This document shows positions 44,439 through 53,183 of a stretch of DNA of 64,000 bases, piece by piece; the first letter of the stretch is position 1, and each line of letters opens with the position of its first letter. The stretch comes from Bacteroidota bacterium (GTDB lineage Bacteria > Bacteroidota > Rhodothermia > Balneolales > HLUCCA01), in assembly GCA_020832235.1 (NCBI GenBank), contig JAFIEZ010000007.1:124001-188000 (forward strand), read 5' to 3'. A program made the position numbers and the translations under genes. The notes beneath the pieces are model-generated. The model saw nothing but the letters and a program-made list of their open reading frames with translations, ran no database searches and was not told the origin of the DNA.

Positions 44439-45286
44439 ACCGTTTGCTCCCGGCTTACGGTTGAATCAGATGGAGCATCATCGACAATAGTTTCCTCCTC
44501 AGCTGAGGGTGCTGAGCTCGTTTGCGACGCATCATCTGTTTGAGAACCCGCAGTAGGGTTAGTATCGGTTGATTCACTTGGTTTCTGTGCCGCTTGTTGA
44601 GCAACAGGAGCGTTTTCGGTGAGTTCATCCGATAAAATATGACCACTGCGTAATCGAATGACCCGATGTGTGCGCGCGGCCAGTTCAAGGTCGTGCGTTA
44701 CCATAACCAAGGTCGTTCCGGCATCACGATTCAGCTCAAACAACAGTTCCACAATGCTTTCCGAAGTGTCGGAGTCGAGGTTTCCAGTGGGTTCGTCGGC
44801 AAACATCAGCACGGGTCGATTTATAAATGCCCGTGCAATGGCGACCCGCTGTTGCTCTCCGCCCGAAAGCTGGGCCGGATAATGATCCAGCCGGTCGGCC
44901 AGTCCTACCCGGGTGAGCAACTCCGCAGCCATTTTGTCAGCCCCTCGCTCCCCGCGAAGCTCCAACGGAACCATCACGTTTTCAATGGCCGTGAGGGTTG
45001 GAATCAGTTGAAAACTCTGAAACACAAATCCCACCAGCTCGTTACGCAGGGCCGAGAGCTGGTCTTCGCTCAGACCAGTTAATCGTCGATTGTTGATATA
45101 CACATCACCGGATGTAGGGGTGTCCAGACCTGCACAGAGTCCCAGCAAGGTCGTCTTTCCGCTGCCTGAAGGACCTACAATCGCGCACATTTGTCCCTGA
45201 GGGATGGAAAAACTAATATCATGCAGCACTTTGAGCGATCGCTCGCCGCTTTGATATACTTTGGTAATCTGATCAACGTTTAACAT
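44435..45286 (-). CDS. ABC transporter ATPase, YbbA/LolD type, with long acidic tail
   Basis: The 283-residue ATPase has Walker A GPSGSGKTT (38-46), the Q-loop FVFQSFQLIPTLTA, the signature LSGGEQQRVAIARAF, Walker B VLMFADEPTGNLDSDTS and the H-loop VTHD. Normal family members end at about 225-235. Here a tail of roughly 55 residues (228-283), rich in Ala, Gln, Ser, Thr, Asp and Glu, follows the catalytic domain and is predicted disordered. The gene pairs with the permease by a four-base overlap. It is divergent from the TesA-like gene across 194 bases. Confidence 0.92.
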   Translation of the reverse strand: MLNVDQITKVYQSGERSLKVLHDISFSIPQGQMCAIVGPSGSGKTTLLGLCAGLDTPTSGDVYINNRRLTGLSEDQLSALRNELVGFVFQSFQLIPTLTAIENVMVPLELRGERGADKMAAELLTRVGLADRLDHYPAQLSGGEQQRVAIARAFINRPVLMFADEPTGNLDSDTSESIVELLFELNRDAGTTLVMVTHDLELAARTHRVIRLRSGHILSDELTENAPVAQQAAQKPSESTDTNPTAGSQTDDASQTSSAPSAEEETIVDDAPSDSTVSREQTV

Positions 45287-45480
45287 AAGGATAGAATAAA
45301 ATTCGGGGGATGTGTACAGGGTTGAACGGTAACGCTTTCATAACGTTGCACTATTCTTGCATAAATCCCGGTCGATAATAACTTTTTACCTCCATTGCAA
45401 CAAAGCCGGAATCCATATTGGTTCCGTCAACGTTATAATCATTGTAATTCACGTTTGTCACGGCTATTATTACCTCAAAC

Positions 45481-46227
45481 ATGCTAAAAGAAGTACTCGA
45501 CATTATTAAAAACTGGATCAGCGGTCAAAAACCCGTTCCCATACCCATCCCTGTAGATTCCGGCAGTCGTCGCTCAGGATCTGCAAAAAGCTCGCATCCT
45601 GGCACGTATCGTTTCATGCAATGGCTCCCCATTGCCATGTTGCTGGTCTTTCTTTTTCGGGTGGATGTTGCCGCGCAGTCAGGAACCATCCTATTTCTGG
45701 GCGACAGCCTCACGGCGGGTTATGGAATTGACGAAAATCAGGCTTATCCGGCCCTCATCCAGGAACGCCTCGACGAAATGCAGAAAGACTGGACGGTTAT
45801 CAATGCCGGACTATCAGGCGAGACCAGCAGCGGAGGACTTCGACGTATTAATTGGTTGCTCCGCACCGAAATTGATGTGTTGGTTCTGGCTCTCGGAGCC
45901 AATGATGGACTCCGCGGCGTTGATTTAAGCCTAACAGAATCGAATTTACAGTCCATTATTGACCGTGTGCGCGAAAAAAATCCCGATGTACGTGTTGTAC
46001 TGGCCGGTATGCAGGTCCCACCCAACCTTGGCACCAGCTATACCGAGCAGTTTAGAACGATGTTCCCCCGACTGGCTCAGAAAAATGATGCGGTGCTGAT
46101 TCCTTTTTTGCTGGAGGATGTGGCTGGTATTCCCGAATTGAATTTACCTGACGGAATACATCCCACACCTAAGGGACATGAAATCATGGCTGAAACCGTG
46201 TGGACGTATCTGAGCCAGGTTCTCTAG
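45481..46227 (+). CDS. TesA-like SGNH/GDSL esterase
   Basis: This is a secreted or periplasmic arylesterase/thioesterase of the TesA type. Block I is ILFLGDSLTAGYG with the nucleophilic Ser, block III is LGANDGLRG with Asn, and block V is PDGIHPTPKGHEIM with Asp and His. The annotated start at 45481 gives 248 residues with a 50-residue leader. An ATG at 45616 would start directly at the signal-like MQWLPIAMLLVFLFRVDVAAQ and give 203 residues, closer to E. coli TesA (208). I favour neither strongly. The 3' end, including the stop codon, is the first unit of a 24-base tandem repeat. Confidence 0.9.
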   Translation: MLKEVLDIIKNWISGQKPVPIPIPVDSGSRRSGSAKSSHPGTYRFMQWLPIAMLLVFLFRVDVAAQSGTILFLGDSLTAGYGIDENQAYPALIQERLDEMQKDWTVINAGLSGETSSGGLRRINWLLRTEIDVLVLALGANDGLRGVDLSLTESNLQSIIDRVREKNPDVRVVLAGMQVPPNLGTSYTEQFRTMFPRLAQKNDAVLIPFLLEDVAGIPELNLPDGIHPTPKGHEIMAETVWTYLSQVL

Positions 46228-46283
46228 GATGAGGTGAGCCGGGTTCTTTAGGATGAGGTCAGCCAGGTTCTTTAGGATGAGGA
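46212..46283. repeat. 24-bp tandem repeat, three copies, overlapping a stop codon
   Basis: The units 46212-46235, 46236-46259 and 46260-46283 share GAGCCAGGTTCTTTAGGATG with one to three changes each. The first contains the last five codons and the TAG stop of the TesA-like gene; the other two carry copies of that stop. This looks like slippage amplification of a gene's 3' end. Confidence 0.85.
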
Positions 46284-46489
46284 CAAATTTACGGAATAAC
46301 GATGTTGTGTTAGAAATAGCCGATACCCATGAGGCGGGTGCGAATACCTTGACCATTGAATATTGACGCGACGGCTGTAATCTGAGCACAATTTTACTTC
46401 TCTTTACGCTCAGTACTTGCAACTAAATTGCACTTAGTTCGTTCTATAGCTATCTTGCACACAATTATAAACAAATATTTTAGCTAACT

Positions 46490-46939
46490 ATGAAACGAAT
46501 AGCATCATTTTTCATCCCATCCATAGCCGCATTACTACTTATTTCAGCTTGTTCGAGCGGTCATGATCACCTTGATGTGAACGGGTTCGATGTTTTCCTA
46601 GATAACGAAATCGTAGTATCTCAGCGTGGTACTACATTAACGGGAAATGTGAGTGTGAATACCGGAAGTACATCACCGGAAATGCGTGTTGTTTTTATTG
46701 ATCCCGATGGTGCCGAAATGGTGATTACAGACTCCGATTACCGTCTTGAGGTCAGCAGCTCAAATGAAGATGTGCTTGTCGCCAACCGAACCGGACTTTG
46801 GACGTTCACTTTGCAAGGCATTTCGGCGGGGACAGCCGAATTAAGTATAGGTATTATGCACGGGTCTCACTTTGACTTTGAGTCACGTCCCGTTCCCGTT
46901 TCGGTTGTACAAACACAGCAGGTATCTGCTTCTAATTAA
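46490..46939 (+). CDS. Small His-containing lipoprotein beside a TonB receptor
   Basis: The 149-residue protein has a lipoprotein signal with LLLISAC (Cys about 21). The mature N-terminus starts with GHDH, a possible metal ligand cluster; the rest looks like a small beta-sandwich, with a second His motif MHGSHFDFE near residue 125. I recognise no named family. The gene is 26 bases upstream of a TonB receptor whose C-terminus also carries HGTHMH, so the two probably work together. A role in binding a metal such as zinc or a metal complex is a guess based on these His clusters. Confidence 0.72.
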   Translation: MKRIASFFIPSIAALLLISACSSGHDHLDVNGFDVFLDNEIVVSQRGTTLTGNVSVNTGSTSPEMRVVFIDPDGAEMVITDSDYRLEVSSSNEDVLVANRTGLWTFTLQGISAGTAELSIGIMHGSHFDFESRPVPVSVVQTQQVSASN

Positions 46940-46965
46940 AACGTACACAACGCTCAGGTACGCGT

Positions 46966-49428
46966 GTGAAAACAAATCTCTATAAAGTGGCAATTACAAC
47001 CGTATTTGCCACTTTTTTTATGGTGGCAGGGATTAAAGCGGATGGGTTAACTGTTTCCCAACAATCGCCTTATGAATCAGGGTATCAGGAGGCTGATGTT
47101 GCCGAGTATTTCCTGACAGATGTTGTTGCCGGTGTTGAACAACCCTTTGAGACCATTGAATTGCGTGAAACGGCTGCAGTTGAACAGCCCCTGACGCATG
47201 CTGTTGCCGGTGAAGCCGCCCTTGACCAACCCTTGGAGGCCGTAGATTTGCGTGAAACAGCTGCTGTTGAACAGCCCCAACGCGGATCAGTTACAGGTAC
47301 AGCTACCGACGCTGAAACCGGTGCGCCCGTTGCCTACGTAACGGTTGTCATCTTAGAACTGAACAGGGCAGGCACCGGTCATGAAGACGGTTCGTTCATC
47401 GTGCCCAATCTTGCCCCTGGCGTGTATACCCTGCGCGTACATAGGGTAGGCTACGCTGTTCAGACCAGAAATGTGCGAGTTGAGGCCGGACAAGCCACCC
47501 GAATTGACTTCAAGCTACGTCCCAGCGCCTTTCAGTCCAGGGCAATAGAAGTAACCGGTCGGCGAATCAACAATGGCGAAGTGTACACCCCTGAAATCCG
47601 TATTTCTGGTCGCGAACTTCGTCAACACTTAGGCCGAACCTTAGCCGAAACGCTGCAAAACGAGCCGGGCATGGCGCAGAGCACGATGGGTCCGGCCCCG
47701 GCTCGACCCGTACTTCGTGGACTCAGCGGTGATCGTCTTGTACTGCTCGAGGATGGCCGTACCACGGGCGATGTATCTACCTCGGCGCCCGATCACGCAG
47801 TCACCATCGACCCGATCAACTCTCAATACATTGAAATCCTGCGCGGCCCGTCGGCGCTGATTTACACGTCCAACGCCATGGCTGGAGTGGTTAACGTGGT
47901 ACGCGGACAAATTCCTACCGAGCTTCCCGAGCACTTTCATGGTGCGGCCAGTGTGCAGGGTGAAACGGTGAATCAGGGCCTATCTGCCGGACTCGCCACG
48001 TACACTTCCCGCGGAAACCTGGGTATTCGCGGCGATTTGGGACTTCGACTGGCATCCGATATCCAAACACCAGAGGGTAGTCTCGACAACACCGCCATCC
48101 AAAGTCTGCACGGCGGATTAGGTTTGTCGCGCATCGACCATCGCGGACTCCTCGGTTTCTCGGCCAACGCTTTCTTATCCTCGTATGGAATTCCGGGTGA
48201 TTTTATAGGGTCACATCCAAACGGAGTAAAAATCAATTTGCAGCGCTATCAGGCTGATGTGCGGCGCGATATTGATGCCAGGGCCCCCTGGCTACGGAAT
48301 ATTCGACTGAATTACACCTTTTCGTATTACTTTCATGAAGAACTGGAGTTCTCGCCTCAACGGCAGGCCTTCGACATCGTGGGATACCAGGCAGAGCTGC
48401 TTACCAATACCTTCACGGCTCGATTTACGCATGATGAACTTGGTTTGGCCACACGAGGTACATTCGGGGTATACGCCCAGCATCAGTACAACCGTCCTGG
48501 TGGATTTACCTTTACACCCCTCACGAATGATCTGAGTCTGGCATTATTCGGATATCAGGATATCCGCCTGGGCGACTGGAATCTGCATGCCGGACTGCGC
48601 GCCGACGTGATGACCATTATTCCTATCGAGGAAGTGGAAACGGCCATTGGTCTTCGCCGTCAGCGAACCCTGGCCAATGTATCGGGTGGACTTCAGGCCA
48701 TGTATCCGCTGAGCTCCCGCCTTTCGACATCCATCTCGCTGATGCGAACCGTTCGCATGCCCGGTGTGGAGGAGCTCTTTTCGGAAGGTCCACACCTGCC
48801 GGCTTACTCCTATGAAACCGGCAACCCCGATCTGAACGAAGAAATTGGTCACGGCGCCGATTGGATGCTTCGTTTTGCCGCCGAGCATTTCGGTCTGCAG
48901 GCCTCGGTCTTTTATTACACCTACAGCAATTATCTATATCCTCGTGCCACCGGAGAGGAGAGCGTTCGCAGGCCACTTCCCATTTATCAATTCACCGGCG
49001 AACCGGCCCGTTTGATGGGTGCAGAAGTACTGGCGGAGGTAGATATTTTCAACGGACTTCGTCTTACAGGGACATTGAGCTATGTGGAGGGCGACCTCAC
49101 CCGACGCAATGAACCCATCCCGTTTATTCCCCCTCTAACAGGTAAGGTCGACCTGAAATACACTCGCGGCGTGTACACCGTCGGCAGCAGTGCGCGGTTT
49201 GCCTCTGCCCAGAATCGACTGGGAGAATTTGAGGAGCCTACAGACGGGTATCGTGTGTTCGACGCCTTTGCTCAGGCACACTTCACGCACGGAACCCACA
49301 TGCACACGTTTTCGCTCACCCTCGAAAACATCGCCGATACCACCTATCGCATGCACCTTTCGCGGGTAAAAGCTATTATGCCGGAGCCTGGCCGCAATAT
49401 AAAATTGCTCTACCGTATGTACTTTTAG
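46966..49428 (+). CDS. TonB-dependent receptor with N-terminal repeat
   Basis: A GTG start gives 820 residues. After a signal peptide (about 1-26) comes an unusual, acidic region (about 45-105) with two imperfect copies of a 25-30-residue unit ending LRETAAVEQP. A CarboxypepD_reg domain (about 106-190, GSVTGTATDAETGAPVAYVT), a plug (about 205-315, RPVLRGLSGDRLVLLEDG) and a barrel ending RNIKLLYRMYF follow. The C-terminal YRMHLSRVKAIMPEPGRN is typical of a receptor group that includes the zinc receptor ZnuD. Metal or metal-chelate uptake is therefore the best guess, consistent with the His-containing lipoprotein next to it. Confidence 0.88.
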   Translation: MKTNLYKVAITTVFATFFMVAGIKADGLTVSQQSPYESGYQEADVAEYFLTDVVAGVEQPFETIELRETAAVEQPLTHAVAGEAALDQPLEAVDLRETAAVEQPQRGSVTGTATDAETGAPVAYVTVVILELNRAGTGHEDGSFIVPNLAPGVYTLRVHRVGYAVQTRNVRVEAGQATRIDFKLRPSAFQSRAIEVTGRRINNGEVYTPEIRISGRELRQHLGRTLAETLQNEPGMAQSTMGPAPARPVLRGLSGDRLVLLEDGRTTGDVSTSAPDHAVTIDPINSQYIEILRGPSALIYTSNAMAGVVNVVRGQIPTELPEHFHGAASVQGETVNQGLSAGLATYTSRGNLGIRGDLGLRLASDIQTPEGSLDNTAIQSLHGGLGLSRIDHRGLLGFSANAFLSSYGIPGDFIGSHPNGVKINLQRYQADVRRDIDARAPWLRNIRLNYTFSYYFHEELEFSPQRQAFDIVGYQAELLTNTFTARFTHDELGLATRGTFGVYAQHQYNRPGGFTFTPLTNDLSLALFGYQDIRLGDWNLHAGLRADVMTIIPIEEVETAIGLRRQRTLANVSGGLQAMYPLSSRLSTSISLMRTVRMPGVEELFSEGPHLPAYSYETGNPDLNEEIGHGADWMLRFAAEHFGLQASVFYYTYSNYLYPRATGEESVRRPLPIYQFTGEPARLMGAEVLAEVDIFNGLRLTGTLSYVEGDLTRRNEPIPFIPPLTGKVDLKYTRGVYTVGSSARFASAQNRLGEFEEPTDGYRVFDAFAQAHFTHGTHMHTFSLTLENIADTTYRMHLSRVKAIMPEPGRNIKLLYRMYF

Positions 49429-49557
49429 TGGCGTAAGGGTCAATATGCCTTAGCCGGATTACATTACTTCATCACAGAGGTTTCTTTGATTGTTTAAAGT
49501 CATCGTACCAGTTCAGTGGCTACTATTAAAATATTCTGTCTGAGGTACTTTTAGTGG
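49419..49557. repeat. Spaced 13-bp repeat of a gene 3' end
   Basis: GTACTTTTAGTGG at 49419-49431 covers the last codons and stop of the TonB receptor gene and recurs exactly at 49545-49557 in the intergenic region. The region 49429-49666 otherwise holds no gene that I can support. Confidence 0.5.
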
Positions 49558-49666
49558 GGGATGGCCGTTCTTGACAGTGAATCATGTTTACGTAAATCCA
49601 TATCTCTTCACGTCTTAAAGCTAAATAGGCGGTAATGAGATTTCTCACTTTAATCAACGAGCGCCT

Positions 49667-51055
49667 ATGTTTACCACCATCCGCATCGTACTGGCCACCG
49701 CGCTGGTTACACTTCTATCGTTGCCGCTTACGCTTACGGCCCAAGAACATCAGCACGGAGAACTCACCCTCACCATCTATCAGAACGGGGTGACCCTCGT
49801 TCGCGATGCACGGGAGGTTACCTTATCGGCGGGGACCAATCAGGTTTCCTTGTTCGGACTCCCTCAGCAGCTACAGTTTAATTCGATTCTGCCCTTATTA
49901 AACGGCTCGGTTCAGTCTGTTAGGCTAGATATACAGCGTCCCGGATTTTCGTCGCTTATGGAGCATCTGGTTGGCAGCGAAGTCCGGCTCGACCATACAG
50001 ATGGGGCCTCCATTTCGGGTATTCTTGTGCATTTTCGCAATAATCTGGTCATTGTGGAGCAGACGGATGGAAGTCGGGTAATCCTGCCCGGACTTGACGG
50101 GTATCGCATTTCCGCCCGCGAGGTCCCTAATCCTGATGCGCCATTCCCGCGAATCGACCTGGATCTGAATGCAGAGCGTCGCGGTACGCAGTCGTTGGAG
50201 CTATATTATCTCACGCACGGACTTCGTTGGGAGACCGAGTTCACCCTTGAGATTTCCGAGGATGAGCGCTCTGCGGTGTTTAACGGCTGGAATGTGCTGG
50301 AAAATCGCAGTGATTTTGCCTTTAATCAGGCCCGTGTGCACCTTATTGCCGGTGAACTGAATATGGGTCGAGGCGGGTCTGCGCCCCGAAACGATATGAT
50401 GATGCGTGCGGCTGTGGCCGAGTCGGTTGCCTTCGACGGTGGACAGGAAGCCTCATCCTTCTTCGAGTTCCAGCGGTTTACGCTGCCGGGCCGGGTTAGT
50501 TTTAGTCCGAACGAAACCGTTAAGCGGGCGCTCATCCCTCAGCGGATGGTCCCGGTAACCAAGCGTTATCGCTATGCCAGTTCCGACCGTCGCATGGAGC
50601 TCGCCCAGTCGGGAATGGTACAGGTGCAGTTCGACATCGATAATGCCCGGGACGGAGCGCTGGGGATGGCGATTCCCTCCGGACTCGTACGCATGTTCCA
50701 ACACGACGGAGAGTCGCTGCAGCTTATCGGACAGGACCAGATTGCCAACACATCTGTAGGAGGGGTGCTCCGACTCACCACCGGCATGGCTTTTGATGTG
50801 CTTGTGCAGGAAAATGTGATGCAGCAGAACCGAATCAGCGATCGCATCCATGAACAAACCAACGCTCTGGTACTCACCAATGAGCGGAGTGAGGCCATTA
50901 CGGTGCAGGTAACCCGCACGGTGCATACCAATCAGCGTATTACCCAAAGCTCGTTGCCGTATACCATGGCTTCGGCAGGGCAGGCCGTATTCGAGGTGGC
51001 CATTCCGGCCGGAGGCAGTACGGCGTTGGAGTTCACCCTCCGAACTGAGCGCTGA
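49667..51055 (+). CDS. DUF4139 domain secreted protein
   Basis: The 462-residue protein has a signal peptide (1-24, ending LTLTAQ) and then the DUF4139 pattern: an N-terminal strand region with LTIYQNGVTLVRDAREVTLSAG, then YLTHGLRWETEFTLEI, and NGWNVLENRSDFAFNQARVHLIAGELN. The 'mucoidy inhibitor A' group has the same domain. The function of DUF4139 is not established; the proteins are exported and beta-rich. It stands alone on the plus strand. The last codons with the stop are partly duplicated downstream (51067-51099). Confidence 0.82.
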   Translation: MFTTIRIVLATALVTLLSLPLTLTAQEHQHGELTLTIYQNGVTLVRDAREVTLSAGTNQVSLFGLPQQLQFNSILPLLNGSVQSVRLDIQRPGFSSLMEHLVGSEVRLDHTDGASISGILVHFRNNLVIVEQTDGSRVILPGLDGYRISAREVPNPDAPFPRIDLDLNAERRGTQSLELYYLTHGLRWETEFTLEISEDERSAVFNGWNVLENRSDFAFNQARVHLIAGELNMGRGGSAPRNDMMMRAAVAESVAFDGGQEASSFFEFQRFTLPGRVSFSPNETVKRALIPQRMVPVTKRYRYASSDRRMELAQSGMVQVQFDIDNARDGALGMAIPSGLVRMFQHDGESLQLIGQDQIANTSVGGVLRLTTGMAFDVLVQENVMQQNRISDRIHEQTNALVLTNERSEAITVQVTRTVHTNQRITQSSLPYTMASAGQAVFEVAIPAGGSTALEFTLRTER

Positions 51056-51099
51056 GATGCATATAACGTTGGAGTTCACGCTATATGCCGAGCGCTGAG
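51024..51099. repeat. Direct repeat of a gene 3' end
   Basis: Bases 51024-51056, which include the TGA stop of the DUF4139 gene, recur at 51067-51099 with offset 43. Both begin CGTTGGAGTTCAC and end GAGCGCTGAG; the ten bases between these blocks have diverged. Confidence 0.75.
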
Positions 51100-51162
51100 G
51101 GGGAAGAGTGATATCGTCACTCATCCCTTCTGAACTAACACAAAAACCCAGATAATAACAAT

Positions 51163-52311
51163 CTATCCCTCCGGATTATACTCCCGCCAGATTTCACCGC
51201 CATACGCCTGTACTTCGATGTACTCCCCATCCCGCTTCTTGAATCCGTTCGGGGTGAGGGGAACCTTCCCGTGGGGCGTGTCGAGCACGTAGGTGGGTAT
51301 GGCAAAACCCGATATGCGTCCGCGCAGCTGCTCCATGAGCTCCATGCCTTCCTCGATGGTGGTGCGAAAGTGACGGGTGCCGCCAATGAGCTGAGCCTGA
51401 TACAGATAGTAAGGTCGCACACGCATTTTTACCAGGTCTTTGAACAGGGTTTTGAGGACGTCGGCGTTGTTGTTGATGCCTTTTAGCAGCACGGTCTGGT
51501 TACCTAGCGGCGCTCCGGCCCGGGTTATGCGGTCGCAGGCCAGTGCCGCATCTGCCGTGAGTTCTTTGGGATGGTTGTAATGCGTGTTGATCCAGACCGG
51601 ATGATACTTCCCAATCATTTCGCAGAATTCAGGCGTGAAGCGATACGGATTCAACACAGGAAAGCGGGTACCAATGCGGATGAGCTCTACATGAGGTATG
51701 GCCCGAAGTCGGGAGAGTATCCATTCGAGGTTGGCATCGTTTAAAATCATGGGATCGCCGCCGGTGAGCAACACATCGCGGATTTCAGGGTGGGCGGCAA
51801 TGTAATCGATACCTTCCTGAAGCTCGGTTTTATTCATAGCATATTCGCCGTCGCCAACCATACGTTTTCGCAGGCAGTACCGGCAGTACACCGCGCATTC
51901 GGCCGCCACGCAAAACGCCACACGATCGTTGTAGTTGTGCACCAGATTCTTGACCGGACTATGCGCCAGTTCCTCGAGCGGATCCAGAGAGAGAATATCA
52001 AAGTCATCATCCATTTCGTCCATCTGGGGTACAACCTGCCTCCGAACCGGACAGGTTGGGTCATCACGGTCCATCAGCGAAGCATAGTACGGCGTAATCT
52101 GCCATCTGAAGTAGGCTTTGGTGGCCTCAATGGCCTGAATTTCGCTGTCCGTAAGATTGATCCAGCGCGCGAGCTCTTCAGCTGTGCGGATGCGGTTGCG
52201 AAGCTGCCATTTCCAGTCCGACCACTCGGGGCGGGATTTCAGTTCGGTGATGTCAACGGCGGGTATGTCAGCGATATTCACAGGATAAACGTTTTTGCGT
52301 GATGGGGTCAT
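51163..52311 (-). CDS. KamA-family radical SAM aminomutase (lysine 2,3-aminomutase-like)
   Basis: The 382-residue protein has the cluster motif CAVYCRYC (CxxxCxxC), preceded by NDRVAFCVAAE, and the downstream LLTGGDPMILNDA that binds SAM. The C-terminal PTYVLDTPHGKVPLTPN contains the probable PLP lysine and substrate Asp. The family interconverts alpha- and beta-lysine; close relatives act on other amino acids or on EF-P lysine (EpmB, shorter). Length matches KamA more than EpmB (about 342). It is divergent from a lipoprotein gene, and an ATP-grasp ligase gene follows beyond that, so beta-lysine could be ligated or used as an osmolyte. That link is speculative. Confidence 0.88.
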   Translation of the reverse strand: MTPSRKNVYPVNIADIPAVDITELKSRPEWSDWKWQLRNRIRTAEELARWINLTDSEIQAIEATKAYFRWQITPYYASLMDRDDPTCPVRRQVVPQMDEMDDDFDILSLDPLEELAHSPVKNLVHNYNDRVAFCVAAECAVYCRYCLRKRMVGDGEYAMNKTELQEGIDYIAAHPEIRDVLLTGGDPMILNDANLEWILSRLRAIPHVELIRIGTRFPVLNPYRFTPEFCEMIGKYHPVWINTHYNHPKELTADAALACDRITRAGAPLGNQTVLLKGINNNADVLKTLFKDLVKMRVRPYYLYQAQLIGGTRHFRTTIEEGMELMEQLRGRISGFAIPTYVLDTPHGKVPLTPNGFKKRDGEYIEVQAYGGEIWREYNPEG

Positions 52312-52447
52312 CTAAAAAATACGGAATATTTCAGCCAGCTCAGATAGGGTAATCACTCTGCATTGGTTTTACTATTACCACCCCTGAGTCATATGTGTTA
52401 TATTGATGCAATCAGGTAATAGTCATTTTTAAAAACAATCAGGTCTT

Positions 52448-53071
52448 ATGTCCACTTTTTTTACCCGCACAAATGCCGGAATTTCGGTCCTTATAGCTAC
52501 AGTTCTCTTAATTTCTGCCTGCGGACAGGCCGATGAGTCCGCAACAGCCTCCACTCTTCAACCCTATGAAGCCTGGTTTGCATCCATGGCCTCCCATTGC
52601 GGTAATGCCTATGCCGGTGGACTAACCACCATGCCGCCGGGAGATGACATGATTACCTTTGACGACTACCTCGTGGTGCACTTCAGGGAATGCAGCGATG
52701 ATATACTCAAGGTTCCCTTTCACATTCAGACCGTAGCCGACGGTCAGTGGGACCGGTCGCGTACCTGGATTTTCACCAAGCACGAAGACGGACTCGAATT
52801 GCGTCATGATCACCGCAAGCCCGATGGCAGTGACGACGAGGTGACGATGTATGGCGGATTTCAATACGGAGTTAACGAAGCCGGCATGCAGATTTTTCAG
52901 TCCGTACCCCGTACCGAAGAAACCGGTATTTTCCGCGGATGGAGAATTGAAATCGATCCCGGAGTTCGCTACACCTACGGCACCGTACGTGGCGACGACT
53001 GGAGCTGGCGTATTGATTTTGACCTCACCCAGCCTATTGATACCCCGCCGGCGCCCTGGGGACATGAATAA
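52448..53071 (+). CDS. Conserved hypothetical lipoprotein
   Basis: The 207-residue protein has a lipoprotein signal with LLISAC (Cys25) and a mature beta-rich domain with motifs SHCGNAYAGGLTTMPPGDD, VVHFRECSDDILKVPFHI, WTF-like RTWIFTKHEDGLELRHDHRKPDGSDD and a final IDFDLTQPIDTPPAPWGHE. Two Cys in the mature part (about 57 and 84) may form a disulphide. I recognise no characterised family, though similar lipoproteins are widespread in marine Bacteroidota. It is divergent from kamA and ends 62 bases before a strong inverted repeat. Confidence 0.75.
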   Translation: MSTFFTRTNAGISVLIATVLLISACGQADESATASTLQPYEAWFASMASHCGNAYAGGLTTMPPGDDMITFDDYLVVHFRECSDDILKVPFHIQTVADGQWDRSRTWIFTKHEDGLELRHDHRKPDGSDDEVTMYGGFQYGVNEAGMQIFQSVPRTEETGIFRGWRIEIDPGVRYTYGTVRGDDWSWRIDFDLTQPIDTPPAPWGHE

Positions 53072-53132
53072 GAACCGGTACAGAATCTACCAGCACCCTG
53101 TCGCCGACTTTTTTTGGCGCGAGCAGAATCAG

Positions 53133-53175
53133 ATAATGCAACAATAAACAAGTGGCCTGCCTATTGTTGCATTAT
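53133..53175 (+). terminator. Perfect 14-bp inverted repeat, terminator-like
   Basis: ATAATGCAACAATA (53133-53146) and TATTGTTGCATTAT (53162-53175) are perfect 14-base arms around a 15-base loop. The site is downstream of the lipoprotein gene and is AT-rich with only a short T run (TTTAT). It may terminate in both directions, since the toxin-antitoxin relic ends from the other side at 53184. Confidence 0.55.
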
Positions 53176-53183
53176 TTATCAGT

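Noticed and set aside
46212-46283. CRISPR array
   Set aside because: The units are adjacent without spacers and include a stop codon; no cas genes are present. It is an ordinary tandem repeat.
51163-52311. EpmB (EF-P lysine 2,3-aminomutase)
   Set aside because: The protein is longer than EpmB, no epmA or efp gene is nearby, and the C-terminal PLP region fits general KamA proteins, so I kept the broader call.
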